IMG/VR virus record: IMGVR_UViG_3300027692_000006
Coordinates: 1 to 37,200 of that record
Length of the DNA stretch: 37,200 nt
From: a virus
Reading direction: 5' to 3' (one strand)
Shown in pieces: positions 1 through 6,989 of the stretch. Every line of letters begins with the position of its first letter. Position 1 is the stretch's first letter. The notes beneath the pieces are model-generated. The model did not search any database and was not told the DNA's origin. It saw only the letters and a list, made by a program, of their open reading frames with translations. Made by a program: the position numbers and the translations under genes.

Positions 1-275
1 ATCGGCACGGGACCGAATGTCGGCACACCGTTATGCTGCGGATTGGGCGGAGGCGGGATCGGCGCCGCTGCCTGTGCCGGTTCCTTATGCGGCGGAGATG
101 GATGCTGCGATTTCATTGCGTCAATGAGGTAACAATCATTGCGATGCTTGCCGCCGATCATCCCGCAGGAGACGCACTGCCAATTCGGACAATGGCGCGC
201 GTGCCCGTTGATACGTCGGCACAGCGAGCATACCTCATCTTTTGACTTGGGAGGCTTACGCATTTTCATCGGCAT
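1..275 (-). CDS. Small Cys/His-rich protein, C-terminus cut by window edge
   Basis: This frame starts at ATG 275, overlapping the TGA of the upstream gene as TGATG, and runs off the left edge without a stop, so only the first 91 residues are visible. The N-terminal half has CSLC, a C..H/C-rich stretch, CVSC and a further HRNDC, the spacing expected of one or two zinc-binding knuckles. The visible C-terminal part is rich in proline and alanine and looks disordered. No enzyme family is recognised. It is the last visible gene of a leftward operon of tiny proteins. A nucleic-acid or protein-binding accessory role is inference from the metal-ligand pattern only. Confidence 0.6.
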   Translation of the reverse strand, partial: MPMKMRKPPKSKDEVCSLCRRINGHARHCPNWQCVSCGMIGGKHRNDCYLIDAMKSQHPSPPHKEPAQAAAPIPPPPNPQHNGVPTFGPVP

Positions 276-499
276 CAGGCACTTTTCTCCTCAACGTATC
301 CGATAGCATGACGAACCTTTGTAATCGCGTCGTTGTATCCGGCGGCGTACGCCTGAAACTCTTTCCCGATAACATATTTCACGCTCAAGGCACGAATGAG
401 CGCATCACGCAAACTACTCGCGCATCGTTCCGTTGCGTATGATTTTCCGACCAGCTTTGCGAGGTCAATTATCCCTCCATGCCCGTCGATAATCGTCAC
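275..499 (-). CDS. Small early protein, fifth member of the IDL/VEE paralogue family
   Basis: A 74-residue product read from GTG 499, which overlaps the TGA of the gene upstream and has a GGAG sequence about 8 bases before it. A longer upstream reading frame has no better start. Residues near 9-14 read GGIIDLA and the end reads YNDAITKVRHAIGYVEE. This matches the plus-strand gene at 7875-8114 (EIIDLA near the start, YNDAISDVRIAIGYVEE at the end), so the two are paralogues on opposite early operons. The function is unknown. The family is small, acidic and partly helical, and its early position suggests a host-takeover or regulatory role, which is inference. Confidence 0.68.
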   Translation of the reverse strand: MTIIDGHGGIIDLAKLVGKSYATERCASSLRDALIRALSVKYVIGKEFQAYAAGYNDAITKVRHAIGYVEEKSA

Positions 500-669
500 G
501 GTTGCTTCTCCGTACGAAAGCGCACGATCTTTCCGCGCCGTATCAACCCGGCATGCGTACGGCAAAGACGATGCCCGTCAACCTCCCGGATCGCCGTTAA
601 CTCACAGGGTTTCTCCGTGCGCGTTACCGCTGCGCAAACTTTTAGCGCGGACTTGAGCGAGGGGATCAT
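496..669 (-). CDS. Small basic Cys-containing protein
   Basis: A 57-residue frame from ATG 669, just after the TAA of the previous gene (672-674), with its TGA overlapping the GTG of the next gene. Three cysteines (C12, C22, C36) and H39 could form a small metal site, for instance CR.H near residues 36-39. The C-terminal third is strongly basic (GLIRRGKIVRF). Support comes from tight coupling on both sides. No family is recognised. Confidence 0.55.
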   Translation of the reverse strand: MIPSLKSALKVCAAVTRTEKPCELTAIREVDGHRLCRTHAGLIRRGKIVRFRTEKQP

Positions 670-671
670 AG

Positions 672-989
672 TTATATAACCCCCAAAACGTCAAGGTCGG
701 CATGCAATTCCCTAACATGCTTTGCAACGTCGCGACAGTCTTGCGTTCTCTCCGGTGTATCCAGTTGTTCGACTAGAGCGAACAACTCCGCAACCCGCTG
801 CCGACACCGGATACGTAACTTCTCCACAATTGCGTCATTCGGGTTCACGGGAGCATGGCGCGCATGGATCGCCTTGTGCCGGCCCATCCCGCGCTTCGTG
901 AGGACCTTGCCGCATACGTCGCATTTGCCTTCGCCGACTTCGGGAAGATCGCGGTCGTTTGGGAGCGGAACGAGCGTGTTGGATTCCAC
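672..989 (-). CDS. C2H2-type zinc-finger protein
   Basis: A 105-residue protein starting at GTG 989, directly after the TAG of the previous gene (TAGGTG). Residues 23-42 form a classical C2H2 pattern: C23-x2-C26-x11-H38-x3-H42, within CDVCGKVL and GRHKAIHARH. The rest is predicted helical and ends with an acidic stretch. C2H2 fingers are uncommon in bacteria and phages; the known bacterial ones (Ros/MucR) are transcription regulators, but this protein is not otherwise similar to Ros. A DNA- or protein-binding role is inference. Confidence 0.7.
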   Translation of the reverse strand: MESNTLVPLPNDRDLPEVGEGKCDVCGKVLTKRGMGRHKAIHARHAPVNPNDAIVEKLRIRCRQRVAELFALVEQLDTPERTQDCRDVAKHVRELHADLDVLGVI

Positions 990-1130
990 CTACGCGCCGT
1001 CTTCCTGCGCAAGGAGATACTCAACGACAAGCTCGCCTGGCTCCATCTCGCGTATTTGCTCCTCGGACATGCCTCGCTCGCAACGTGCCCACATCTCGGC
1101 GTCCAGCATATCTTGTGCGTGCTCACCCAT
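990..1130 (-). CDS. Tiny acidic protein
   Basis: A 46-residue frame from ATG 1130 to TAG 990-992, whose stop directly abuts the GTG of the zinc-finger gene. The composition is acidic and helical (EEQIREMEPGELVVEYLL). An in-frame TAA lies only a few codons upstream, so the start is well limited. The ribosome-binding site is weak (GGCGGC). No family is recognised; coding is supported by natural composition and gene packing. Confidence 0.55.
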   Translation of the reverse strand: MGEHAQDMLDAEMWARCERGMSEEQIREMEPGELVVEYLLAQEDGA

Positions 1131-1407
1131 GCCGCCGAGGTTTGCTCTCCAGCCTTAGCCTTCCTCCTCTTGCCTCATGCGAACGACGCAAGCGTGAAGC
1201 GATTCGCATCAAAATCTCGGCGTAGGTTCGGTAAACAAGCACGAAAAGTTCGGTGCTGCTTCGGCGCGCAAGCCAGAATAGCAGCACCGTTGCTTTCGGG
1301 TTCGGCGGATATATCGGAATTGGCCACGCATTTGCCCTAGGAGCGATCCGAGCCGTCGCCCTTAGTGCAACTAAGGCCCCCTCCCGTTGCGCGCCTCTGG
1401 GGCGGTT
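1131..1407 (-). other. Gap with two competing small reading frames
   Basis: This 277-base gap lies between the helicase loader and the 46-residue gene. Two overlapping frames are possible on the minus strand. One runs 1175-1327 (GTG start, 50 residues, begins MANSDISAEPESNGAA). The other runs 1123-1287 (GTG start, 54 residues, hydrophobic then basic), and its TGA overlaps the ATG at 1130. Neither has a good ribosome-binding site and I cannot choose between them. A perfect 6-bp inverted repeat (CCTTAG, 5-base loop, CTAAGG) lies at 1360-1376 without a T-run. Confidence 0.35.
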
Positions 1408-2175
1408 CTAGCCCTTGTTTCGGGTACGATGCGACTCCCCGCCGACCTCAACCCAATCCGAAACCATCTCGTTGAGACGGTCAAGCATCGAGGGGAGTGT
1501 ATGCACGTCGAGCCCTGCGATCGGCGTCGAATAGTGCTGCGTGAACGCCTCAAGGGACATATTGCATGTCCCGATGATCGGCAAGTTCTGCTCGTAGCGC
1601 GCGTTGATAAGCGACCAGAGAAACGTCGCACTCCACTCCGAGATGCGCTCCTTGCCGAGATCGTCCAGGATAAGCACCTTCACGCTCGCTAGGCGAACAA
1701 GAAACTGCTCCTCGGTGAGTTTCGATCCGACGGTGAACGTGCCGCGCGCCTGGAGCAGCACGGAGGCAAGCGTATTCATGATTGCCGGAATGCCGCGCGC
1801 GATGAACGCATGCGCAATTGCCGCTGCGATATGCGTCTTGGCGACGCCGTACGGTCCGTAAAAGATCACCCCGCGCATCGGGTTGGCGACGATCTCATGG
1901 GCAATCTTGATGGCTTTCTCGTTTTTCTTGGTGGCGATGAGATTCGCGAACGTCCGGTCGGCAAAGCGCCTGCCGACGAAACTCATTGAGCGGCATTGAT
2001 CGAGTTTGATCTGCCGATCCATCGCTTCGCGTCGCGCATCGGCTTGCTCGCCTTCACGCGCCCGCCGTTGCACCTCCGGGTCGTTACGCATTGCCATGAT
2101 ACGAGCGCGAATCTCCGTGATCGTTGTGGAGACGGGAGCCGGCAATGAGGAGTGATGCTCAGGCTTGTTCTGCAT
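1408..2175 (-). CDS. DnaC/IstB-like AAA+ helicase loader
   Basis: A 255-residue P-loop ATPase. Residues 107-114 read GPYGVAKT (Walker A), residues 167-172 read VLILDD (Walker B), and GTCN near 202-205 fits sensor I. The N-terminal 60 residues are charged and helical, as expected for the helicase-interacting part of DnaC-type loaders, which place the replicative helicase on DNA. ATG 2175 is preceded by GGAGGG and overlaps the end of the replication-protein gene by 17 bases, matching the common initiator-plus-loader pair. The Walker A has Ala where Gly usually precedes Lys. The IstB transposition helper is an alternative family name, but the phage context favours a loader. Confidence 0.88.
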   Translation of the reverse strand: MQNKPEHHSSLPAPVSTTITEIRARIMAMRNDPEVQRRAREGEQADARREAMDRQIKLDQCRSMSFVGRRFADRTFANLIATKKNEKAIKIAHEIVANPMRGVIFYGPYGVAKTHIAAAIAHAFIARGIPAIMNTLASVLLQARGTFTVGSKLTEEQFLVRLASVKVLILDDLGKERISEWSATFLWSLINARYEQNLPIIGTCNMSLEAFTQHYSTPIAGLDVHTLPSMLDRLNEMVSDWVEVGGESHRTRNKG

Positions 2176-2830
2176 TATCGCCCTCCGCGCTGCGTTGCCG
2201 TGATCGCTTCATCGTGCGACGTATGCCGGGGAGAACATGAATCATGTTGGGGTTCTGCCGGAGGATTTTTGCTTCCCATGCGTCGTCTGCTGAAGTTTGC
2301 GCAGCGTAAGCGTCGGCTAGGTCGTTTGCTTTGTCGTCGCTTTTTTCGTTCGCGCGCGCACGCGTCGTCGTAAATTCTGTTAAAGACCTCTCTTCACGAG
2401 GTCTGTTATGGTGGGCCGTTTCGGCCAGGGGGGTCTTGGCCGTTTCGGCCAGGGGGGTCTTGGCCGTTTCGGCCAGGGGTTGACCCTTGGCTAAGACGGC
2501 CAGGGGTGGCTGGAAAGAAACCTGATACCGTGAAGGTCTTCCAATAGCGGGGAAGGTTTTCACGGCTTCGATGCTTTCGAGGAATCGTATTGCTCGTGAA
2601 GCATGGCGAATATCAATTTGGGCCTCTCGTGCGATGGTTGATCGCATGAGGCAACAATCGCCGTTCATATCCGCATGAGAAAGTAATACCAAGAAGACGA
2701 CCAACGGTCTCCATGTCGGAATGAGCGGAATCCACGCCGGGTAAAACTTCGCGAAACGCACGCCTTGGTTAGCAATACGTTCAACCACCGGGGTCGTAGG
2801 TGGATTTTCGGGCTTTGTGGTATCGTTCAT
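2159..2830 (-). CDS. Replication initiation protein (O-like, winged-helix N-terminus)
   Basis: A 223-residue protein upstream of, and overlapping, the DnaC-like gene. Residues about 25-105 look like a helix-turn-helix domain of the type in phage O and DnaD-like initiators (FAKFYPAWI, RSTIAREAQIDIRHASRAIRFLE). Residues about 110-140 carry three PLAETAKT repeats encoded by 24-bp DNA repeats. The C-terminus is charged and low in complexity. Known lambdoid O proteins have origin iterons inside their own gene, and the same layout is seen here. The start is ATG 2830. The function is inferred from the domain, the neighbour and the internal repeats. Confidence 0.72.
   Translation of the reverse strand: MNDTTKPENPPTTPVVERIANQGVRFAKFYPAWIPLIPTWRPLVVFLVLLSHADMNGDCCLMRSTIAREAQIDIRHASRAIRFLESIEAVKTFPAIGRPSRYQVSFQPPLAVLAKGQPLAETAKTPLAETAKTPLAETAHHNRPREERSLTEFTTTRARANEKSDDKANDLADAYAAQTSADDAWEAKILRQNPNMIHVLPGIRRTMKRSRQRSAEGDNAEQA
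2414..2508 (+). repeat. 24-bp direct repeats, candidate replication origin iterons
   Basis: Two exact 24-bp units (2414-2437 and 2438-2461) are followed by a third that matches over its first 18 bases (2462-2479) and a diverged fourth around 2490-2508. Each unit holds an inverted repeat, GGCC-GTTTC-GGCC. They lie inside the replication-protein gene and encode PLAETAKT. Iterons within an initiator gene are established for lambda ori, so an origin is a reasonable inference. Confidence 0.6.
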
Positions 2831-2860
2831 GTGCAGGTCCTTAACCGAGGATGCATGGAG

Positions 2861-2887
2861 AAAAACGGCGTTTGCGCGCCGTTTTTT
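2861..2887. terminator. Bidirectional intrinsic terminator
   Basis: A perfect stem of about 10 bp (AAAAACGGCG at 2861-2870 against its complement at 2877-2886), a 6-base loop, A5 on one side and T6 on the other. It fits a rho-independent terminator on either strand. On the minus strand it sits only about 30 bases before the replication-protein ATG, inside what otherwise looks like one operon. Confidence 0.8.
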
Positions 2888-2921
2888 ATCTTCCCCCGTC
2901 GTCGTAAGAACTCCCCGTGAG

Positions 2922-2957
2922 GATCGGCTAACTATGCCCTAGGATAGTTACGTATCC
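2922..2957. promoter_or_regulatory. Dyad, possible operator or antitermination element
   Basis: A perfect 7-bp inverted repeat, TAACTAT (2929-2935) and ATAGTTA (2944-2950), has an 8-base centre and a looser outer GGAT/ATCC pair. It lies in the only non-coding gap of the leftward operon, just upstream of the terminator. A regulator site or an RNA hairpin is possible; the sequence does not decide. Confidence 0.4.
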
Positions 2958-2970
2958 TTCCCAAATAGCG

Positions 2971-3294
2971 TTATCGCAGCTTCGCTAAGGCCGCAGAGGA
3001 ACAGGTTGCGCAGACGATAGCCTTCCCGTCGCCAAGCCATCCGTAGGCGCTTTCCGGGCGCATCCGAGCCCCGCACATGAAACACTTGGGCAGGACGGCT
3101 CCTGGTGGCGGCAACGGGGCCGTAACGACCTGCGCACGCGCTCGATCACCCGCTTCAAGTTCGGCGATCTCCGCGATCACCCGCCGCCCGAATGCCTCAA
3201 GTTCAATCGACTTCTTGACCTCGCGCAGCCAACGGCCATGCTCGCGCATCCAAGCGAGAACCATGAAGATGAGGAGCGCGAACGTAAGGATCAT
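2971..3294 (-). CDS. Membrane-anchored protein with C-terminal zinc ribbon
   Basis: A 107-residue protein. The first 15 or so residues form a hydrophobic segment (ILTFALLIFMVLAW), followed by a charged helical stretch. Residues about 71-100 hold CFMC and CATC, a two-knuckle zinc ribbon. ATG 3294 overlaps the TGA of the previous gene. The likely topology is an inner-membrane anchor with a cytoplasmic ribbon. The function is unknown. Confidence 0.62.
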   Translation of the reverse strand: MILTFALLIFMVLAWMREHGRWLREVKKSIELEAFGRRVIAEIAELEAGDRARAQVVTAPLPPPGAVLPKCFMCGARMRPESAYGWLGDGKAIVCATCSSAALAKLR

Positions 3295-3497
3295 CGCAAA
3301 TCTTCAACCTCCAAGAGTGTGAAGCGCCCGTCTTCCATTTCAGTAGCTCGGCGCACATGAATCTTATGCGTGCGCTCCGAGGTGTAGCCGTATGCCGGTT
3401 CGCGCGTTTCTTCCAGCGTACAAACATCAGGCGTCAAAATTATTGTATAGACGCCGCCCTTGCGATGCGTGAGAACTTGACCGGAATGAAATTTCAC
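3291..3497 (-). CDS. Small beta-rich protein, weakly DUF1653-like
   Basis: A 68-residue product starting at GTG 3497, overlapping the preceding TGA, with AAGGA well placed upstream. The pattern (G.VLTHRKGGVYTII, then TSERTHKIHVRR, then a short strand ending) resembles the small beta-barrel DUF1653 family, but the match is by eye and weak. It sits between two zinc-ribbon genes in the early operon. Confidence 0.6.
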   Translation of the reverse strand: MKFHSGQVLTHRKGGVYTIILTPDVCTLEETREPAYGYTSERTHKIHVRRATEMEDGRFTLLEVEDLR

Positions 3498-3772
3498 GAC
3501 TTATTCCTTGCTAATGCCCTTGCATCGCGTACCGTCGTGAGTGCCGCACCGGGTAAGCCGGATTCCAATTCAGTAACGGCACGCTGAAAAAGTTCCCGTT
3601 GACTTGGATACTCTTCGGCATGTCCCTCTATGGAATCGCGAAGTTCCGCATCTTTACGCGAATCAAACTCCATGCATTTCATATCGTGAGCAAGTACCGC
3701 GTTTTTCTTAAAACACGGTATGCAGCGATCTTGCATAGAAAATTTATTGCCTTTGCAAACGCTACACTTCAT
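3494..3772 (-). CDS. Small zinc-knuckle protein
   Basis: A 92-residue protein whose N-terminus has C3-x2-C6 and, ten residues later, C17-x2-C20, a typical four-cysteine zinc knuckle. A helical acidic region with RELFQRAV follows. ATG 3772 overlaps the TGA of the nuclease gene, implying co-translation. Its position directly after the exonuclease suggests an accessory of recombination, which is inference only. Confidence 0.68.
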   Translation of the reverse strand: MKCSVCKGNKFSMQDRCIPCFKKNAVLAHDMKCMEFDSRKDAELRDSIEGHAEEYPSQRELFQRAVTELESGLPGAALTTVRDARALARNKS

Positions 3773-4716
3773 GACTTCTTCTCCTTGAGAATCCGCATGA
3801 TGCGCGTATGCCCCTCAACGGCGTACTTGGAGAATATCTCCGGCTCGTCATTCTTGAAGCTGCTCGGCAAACGCTTCCCGGTACTTTGCCCCTTGAATGA
3901 AATCCGGTCAACGCCGTTGACCTTGAGGATTTCATTCTCGCCCATGAAGTCCCCGATCTTCGCGGCAAGGTTCTCCTTGCGCTCCTCTACCTCGCGTAAC
4001 GCCTTTACCTGTTCGTCGAGAAAGAGATACTCCTCAACCAATTCGCGCGTGTACTCGTCCGCTTCGACGCTTGTCTTTGGACGGTGATCGGGAAACTTAC
4101 GCCGCGTGTCGGCAATCGTCTGCGCGGTCGGCGGTTGCCCTGTCTGCACGAGGTTCCAGAATGCGGACTCTGATTCGATCAGGCGCGCGATGAAGGGTTC
4201 ATTACGGCGCACGGTGTACACGCGAAATTCAGCCCCCAAGAAAAGCACCGGAACGTCGAATGCCTCTAGCCCTGTGATAGCCATGTAGTGCATACACTGA
4301 AAAATATACTGTTGGGGAATTTGGTCAGAGCCTGGTTTTCCCCAAAGATCATCATTCTTCGCCTGCAAAGGGGATGCTGTTTTACATTCTACCCCGCGCG
4401 GTTTTCCTACAACGCGCCGGTCGAGATTTGCGAGCATGAACGTATGCTCCGGGTGTACGAGCATTTCAGGAACGTGTTCAATCTCGTTGCCCGTTTCCTT
4501 CATATATTTTCTCGCTACGAAGTCCTCAAGTTCTATACCGCATTGCACTGCGAGATTATCGCTAAGGTCTTCTGGTTCAATCTCTCCTCTCTTCTCTAAG
4601 TACACGTCATACGGCGTGCGATAGGGGCTCAGCCCAATAGCAGCAGCGGCATCGCTTCCGCCGATCCCCTGGCGTCTGCGCTCCAACCAATTAGCGCGTT
4701 CTTCTGTAGTAGTCAT
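3769..4716 (-). CDS. YqaJ/lambda-exonuclease family recombination nuclease
   Basis: A 315-residue PD-(D/E)XK nuclease. IGGSDAAA at 18-25 (conserved Ser-Asp), an acidic GIELE at 60-64, LDRR with D99, VECKT with E110 and K112, and a QQYIFQ segment near 135-140 follow the order seen in YqaJ and lambda exo proteins. These enzymes digest one strand of double-stranded DNA ends and pass the single strand to an annealing protein. The C-terminal third is a charged coiled-coil extension. I chose ATG 4716 because GAGGAG lies 6 bases before it; a longer frame from 4746 lacks such a site. The probable partner is the 5350-6645 protein. Confidence 0.9.
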   Translation of the reverse strand: MTTTEERANWLERRRQGIGGSDAAAAIGLSPYRTPYDVYLEKRGEIEPEDLSDNLAVQCGIELEDFVARKYMKETGNEIEHVPEMLVHPEHTFMLANLDRRVVGKPRGVECKTASPLQAKNDDLWGKPGSDQIPQQYIFQCMHYMAITGLEAFDVPVLFLGAEFRVYTVRRNEPFIARLIESESAFWNLVQTGQPPTAQTIADTRRKFPDHRPKTSVEADEYTRELVEEYLFLDEQVKALREVEERKENLAAKIGDFMGENEILKVNGVDRISFKGQSTGKRLPSSFKNDEPEIFSKYAVEGHTRIMRILKEKKS

Positions 4717-4726
4717 TATTTTCTCC

Positions 4727-5083
4727 TCACTTGATGTAGTGCCCAACGAGTCCCCCGAGCGCGGATGCTATGGCGCAGGCAAGTGCCATTAAGGTGTACA
4801 CCTCGCTTCTTGAGATATAGGTTGCTTGTTGTGTGGATAGAGCAGCCCTAAACTCGTTTACGCTGTCGAATCTTCGTTCGGCTGCGAATTCCGCTTTTTC
4901 TGTTGCAGTTTTTGCCGAAGACAACGCAGCTTCGACTGCTTTTTCCTGCGCGATGAATCGCTGTTCATTGCGTAGTTGATCGGACACTCGATTGGACGTA
5001 TAAAGCGAAAGATCAGCATCGCGTAAGCTCAGGCAATGTTGGAGAACTGTGTCGATCGTCCATTGGCTTCCCGTGTTCGCCAT
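4727..5083 (-). CDS. Tail-anchored membrane protein with coiled coil
   Basis: A 118-residue protein. Residues about 30-85 are charged and helical (coiled coil likely), with the stretch RRFDSVNEFRAALS. Residues about 94-115 form one transmembrane segment (VYTLMALACAIASALGGLVG) close to the C-terminus. This is the shape of small phage membrane proteins, sometimes annotated as holin-like, but nothing here proves a lysis role, and the place between annealing protein and nuclease argues against it. The ribosome-binding site is weak. Confidence 0.65.
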   Translation of the reverse strand: MANTGSQWTIDTVLQHCLSLRDADLSLYTSNRVSDQLRNEQRFIAQEKAVEAALSSAKTATEKAEFAAERRFDSVNEFRAALSTQQATYISRSEVYTLMALACAIASALGGLVGHYIK

Positions 5084-5185
5084 GACGCTTTATTCTATCG
5101 CGAATAAACTCGTGTTTCCCGTTCGCCTGTTGGGGACAGGAGGTAAGCGCCGCGACAACCCACGGCGCGCGGCAATGTTTACAGA

Positions 5186-5353
5186 TCAGGTTTTCTTCTC
5201 CTCATGTTCGTCGATGATTTCCAGGATGTCGAGTACGGCGTCGCAGTAGGCGCGATACTGCTCGGCGGTATAGCCCTTGCGCCCTTTCAAGCCGTTATCG
5301 AATCGCAAGGCGGCAACGGCGTTACGGACGGCGAGCATTTGTTCGGATATCAT
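5186..5353 (-). CDS. Small acidic protein
   Basis: A 55-residue frame from ATG 5353, overlapping the TGA of the annealing-protein gene (CAATGA), to TGA 5186-5188. The helical sequence includes RNAVAALRF, GYTAEQYRAYCDAVLDILEII and an acidic HEEKK end. The motif Y-x-A-E-Q-Y-x-A-Y looks like a compact helical bundle. No family is named. Coding is supported by tight coupling and natural composition. Confidence 0.65.
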   Translation of the reverse strand: MISEQMLAVRNAVAALRFDNGLKGRKGYTAEQYRAYCDAVLDILEIIDEHEEKKT

Positions 5354-6645
5354 TGCGATGCAACCCGTGCGTCGAGTTCGCCGAGAACGTCCTTGTATGT
5401 ATCCGATGTCACAACGTCCTTCCCCGTGCGCTCAAGGATTAGCGCGCCTAACTCCTTAGCATCCATGCCGCATTTGTTCGCCGCAAGCGCGAGTGCGTGT
5501 GCATCGACAAGCGGTAATCCTCGGCTGAAAGGTTCGAGTTCCTCATCGGTTATCATCGGCAGCGGCAGCGCGTTGATTGCGGCGAGGACCTTCGGCATGG
5601 CATCCTGTGTGAGTTTAGGCGATCCGGCCGCTTGCACAACGAGCGCCTTAAATGCTTCCTTATCGACGACGCCCTTACGCTTGGCCTTCCGCATTAAAAC
5701 GTCAACGCTAAGAAGTGTGTTGACCGGCGCAGATTCTTGCGCGGGTTTCTCTTCTGACTTCACGGGCTCGGCATCTTGCGCCGTCTCTTCCGGGGGCTTC
5801 GTTGCGCCCTGCATCTTCGCGAGCAAGGAATCCGTGCGCGACTCTTCTTTCTTGCCGTTGCCGTTTGTTTGCGCCGGTGATTCTTCCATATCAAACCAAT
5901 CGGCGACGACGCTCATGCCGTCTGAGATGGAGTTGTACACTTTCCCTAAGCGCACGACGAGCGCGGGTGTGATCGAATCAAGGCGGCGTTGAATATACGC
6001 TTCCAGCATCTCGCGCGAAACTTTAATTGACTCGAACTTCTCGCGTAATGATTTGATTGTCTCCGGCGTGATCTCAAGTTTGCTGCGTAGCGTCATCTCC
6101 GCCTGATGCATCGCCGACTCAACCACGTCGCCGGGGATGACGGCAAGAATGCAGGCGCGCTTACGCCGCGATCCTTGATTCGCAATATGCTCGTAAATAT
6201 CGCGCGCATCGGTAAGCAGGACGCGCCCCTTCTTGGTCTCACGCACATGCGGCACAGTGAATACCTTCACATCGCGCGTATTGGTTTCAACGTCCCAGGC
6301 GAACGCCTCCACGGTGCTTTCCCCTTGCCGCTGCTCTAGCTCGCGTACACCGACATGCAAATTTCCCCAATTCTGCGCCAGCACTTCCGCCGCGCGAATC
6401 GACGGGCCGGTGATGTCGCTACCGCCACGCGCGTACGTGTACATCGCCTTCTCGGCGAGAGCGGGGCGCGTGAACGCCTGCATAATGCGTTCGATCGCTG
6501 TACGCTCGTCGCGCGGGAATTGCTTGGCGATCGTGAGCGCGGACTGCGCCTCGGCAACGGCACGGCTTACTTCGGCTTGCGCGAGTACGGCGGCGCGCTG
6601 CTGCTGGTGCGGAGCGATCTCCGTCGTTTTGTTATTATACTGCAT
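5350..6645 (-). CDS. Probable single-strand annealing/recombination protein
   Basis: A 431-residue protein from ATG 6645, with AAGGAG 4 bases upstream; a longer frame from 6789 has no such site. Residues about 1-240 form a globular domain (FPRDERTAIERIMQAF, ARGGSDITGPSIRAAEVLAQ, NWGNLHVGV, ETKKGRVLLTDARDIYEHIANQGSRRKR, AVIPGDVVE). Residues about 285-340 are a low-complexity linker rich in E, P and K, and the end is a second helical region. It sits beside a YqaJ-type nuclease, as annealases normally do. I know this domain from phage recombination loci but cannot assign it firmly to RecT, Erf or Rad52 type, so the role rests mainly on context. Confidence 0.72.
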   Translation of the reverse strand: MQYNNKTTEIAPHQQQRAAVLAQAEVSRAVAEAQSALTIAKQFPRDERTAIERIMQAFTRPALAEKAMYTYARGGSDITGPSIRAAEVLAQNWGNLHVGVRELEQRQGESTVEAFAWDVETNTRDVKVFTVPHVRETKKGRVLLTDARDIYEHIANQGSRRKRACILAVIPGDVVESAMHQAEMTLRSKLEITPETIKSLREKFESIKVSREMLEAYIQRRLDSITPALVVRLGKVYNSISDGMSVVADWFDMEESPAQTNGNGKKEESRTDSLLAKMQGATKPPEETAQDAEPVKSEEKPAQESAPVNTLLSVDVLMRKAKRKGVVDKEAFKALVVQAAGSPKLTQDAMPKVLAAINALPLPMITDEELEPFSRGLPLVDAHALALAANKCGMDAKELGALILERTGKDVVTSDTYKDVLGELDARVASQ

Positions 6646-6916
6646 GAGACTCCTTACGTTTGGGTGCTTTGCGTTTGGGGGTTCGCTTCTTGGCATCGCG
6701 GCGAGCCTGGGCGCGATCGACATGATCTTGACCGACAGCGGCGGCAATCTCATTGATAGGGATGAGGCATACCTTGGATATCTGCTCATAGTGCGCCGGG
6801 GCCGGAAGCGAGCGCGCGGTCTTCCACTGCGAGATCGCCGTCGGACTTATATTGAGGTCCAAGGCAAGCTGCATCGTGGGAAACGGCGAGATGAGAACGG
6901 CAAATCGTGCGTTCAT
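6635..6916 (-). CDS. Cro/YdaS-like helix-turn-helix regulator
   Basis: A 93-residue protein with a helix-turn-helix around residues 17-33 (LALDLNISPTAISQWK) followed by RSLPAPAHYEQIS. This is typical of Cro/YdaS-type phage regulators. The C-terminal 25 residues are very basic (RRDAKKRTPKRKAPKRK). The TATAAT element ends 6 bases before ATG 6916, so the transcript is probably leaderless. It overlaps the annealing-protein gene and is the first gene of the leftward operon, a Cro-like rather than a separate cI-like position. Its targets are probably the divergent promoters at 6917-7008. Confidence 0.85.
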   Translation of the reverse strand: MNARFAVLISPFPTMQLALDLNISPTAISQWKTARSLPAPAHYEQISKVCLIPINEIAAAVGQDHVDRAQARRDAKKRTPKRKAPKRKESHAV

Positions 6917-6922
6917 ACAAAG

Positions 6923-6928
6923 ATTATA
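6923..6928 (-). promoter_or_regulatory. Leftward promoter -10 (TATAAT)
   Basis: A perfect TATAAT on the minus strand, 6 bases from ATG 6916, which places the transcript start at or next to the A of the start codon. No clear -35 is visible. No Shine-Dalgarno can fit, consistent with leaderless translation of the regulator. Confidence 0.65.
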
Positions 6929-6953
6929 CCTTATTGCATGGGGACTTGGAAGC

Positions 6954-6970
6954 AGATAATGGCTTTATCT
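6954..6970. promoter_or_regulatory. 17-bp perfect dyad, candidate operator
   Basis: AGATAA, 5-base centre TGGCT, TTATCT. It lies 14 bases upstream of the rightward TATAAT, where bound protein would overlap the -35 region. The Cro-like regulator next to it is the obvious candidate ligand; this is inference. Confidence 0.6.
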
Positions 6971-6983
6971 AGGCAATATGATG

Positions 6984-6989
6984 TATAAT
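6984..6989 (+). promoter_or_regulatory. Rightward promoter -10 (TATAAT)
   Basis: A perfect TATAAT about 20 bases before ATG 7009, with AAGGAG 7 bases from the ATG. The -35 region is poor and overlaps the 17-bp dyad, so activation or tight repression is plausible. It would drive the plus-strand operon of small genes. Confidence 0.65.

Noticed and set aside
845-1126. A 93-codon minus-strand frame
   Set aside because: Out of frame with both coupled genes (672-989 and 990-1130) and of unnatural Arg/Ser-rich composition.
855-1340. A 161-codon plus-strand frame
   Set aside because: It covers several better supported small minus-strand genes and lacks a start site.
1360-1376. Inverted repeat CCTTAG/CTAAGG as a terminator
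   Set aside because: Short stem and no T-run in either direction.
5204-6988. Plus-strand frames opposite the annealing protein
   Set aside because: They are rich in Arg, Ser and Ala, have no ribosome-binding sites and oppose a clear gene.
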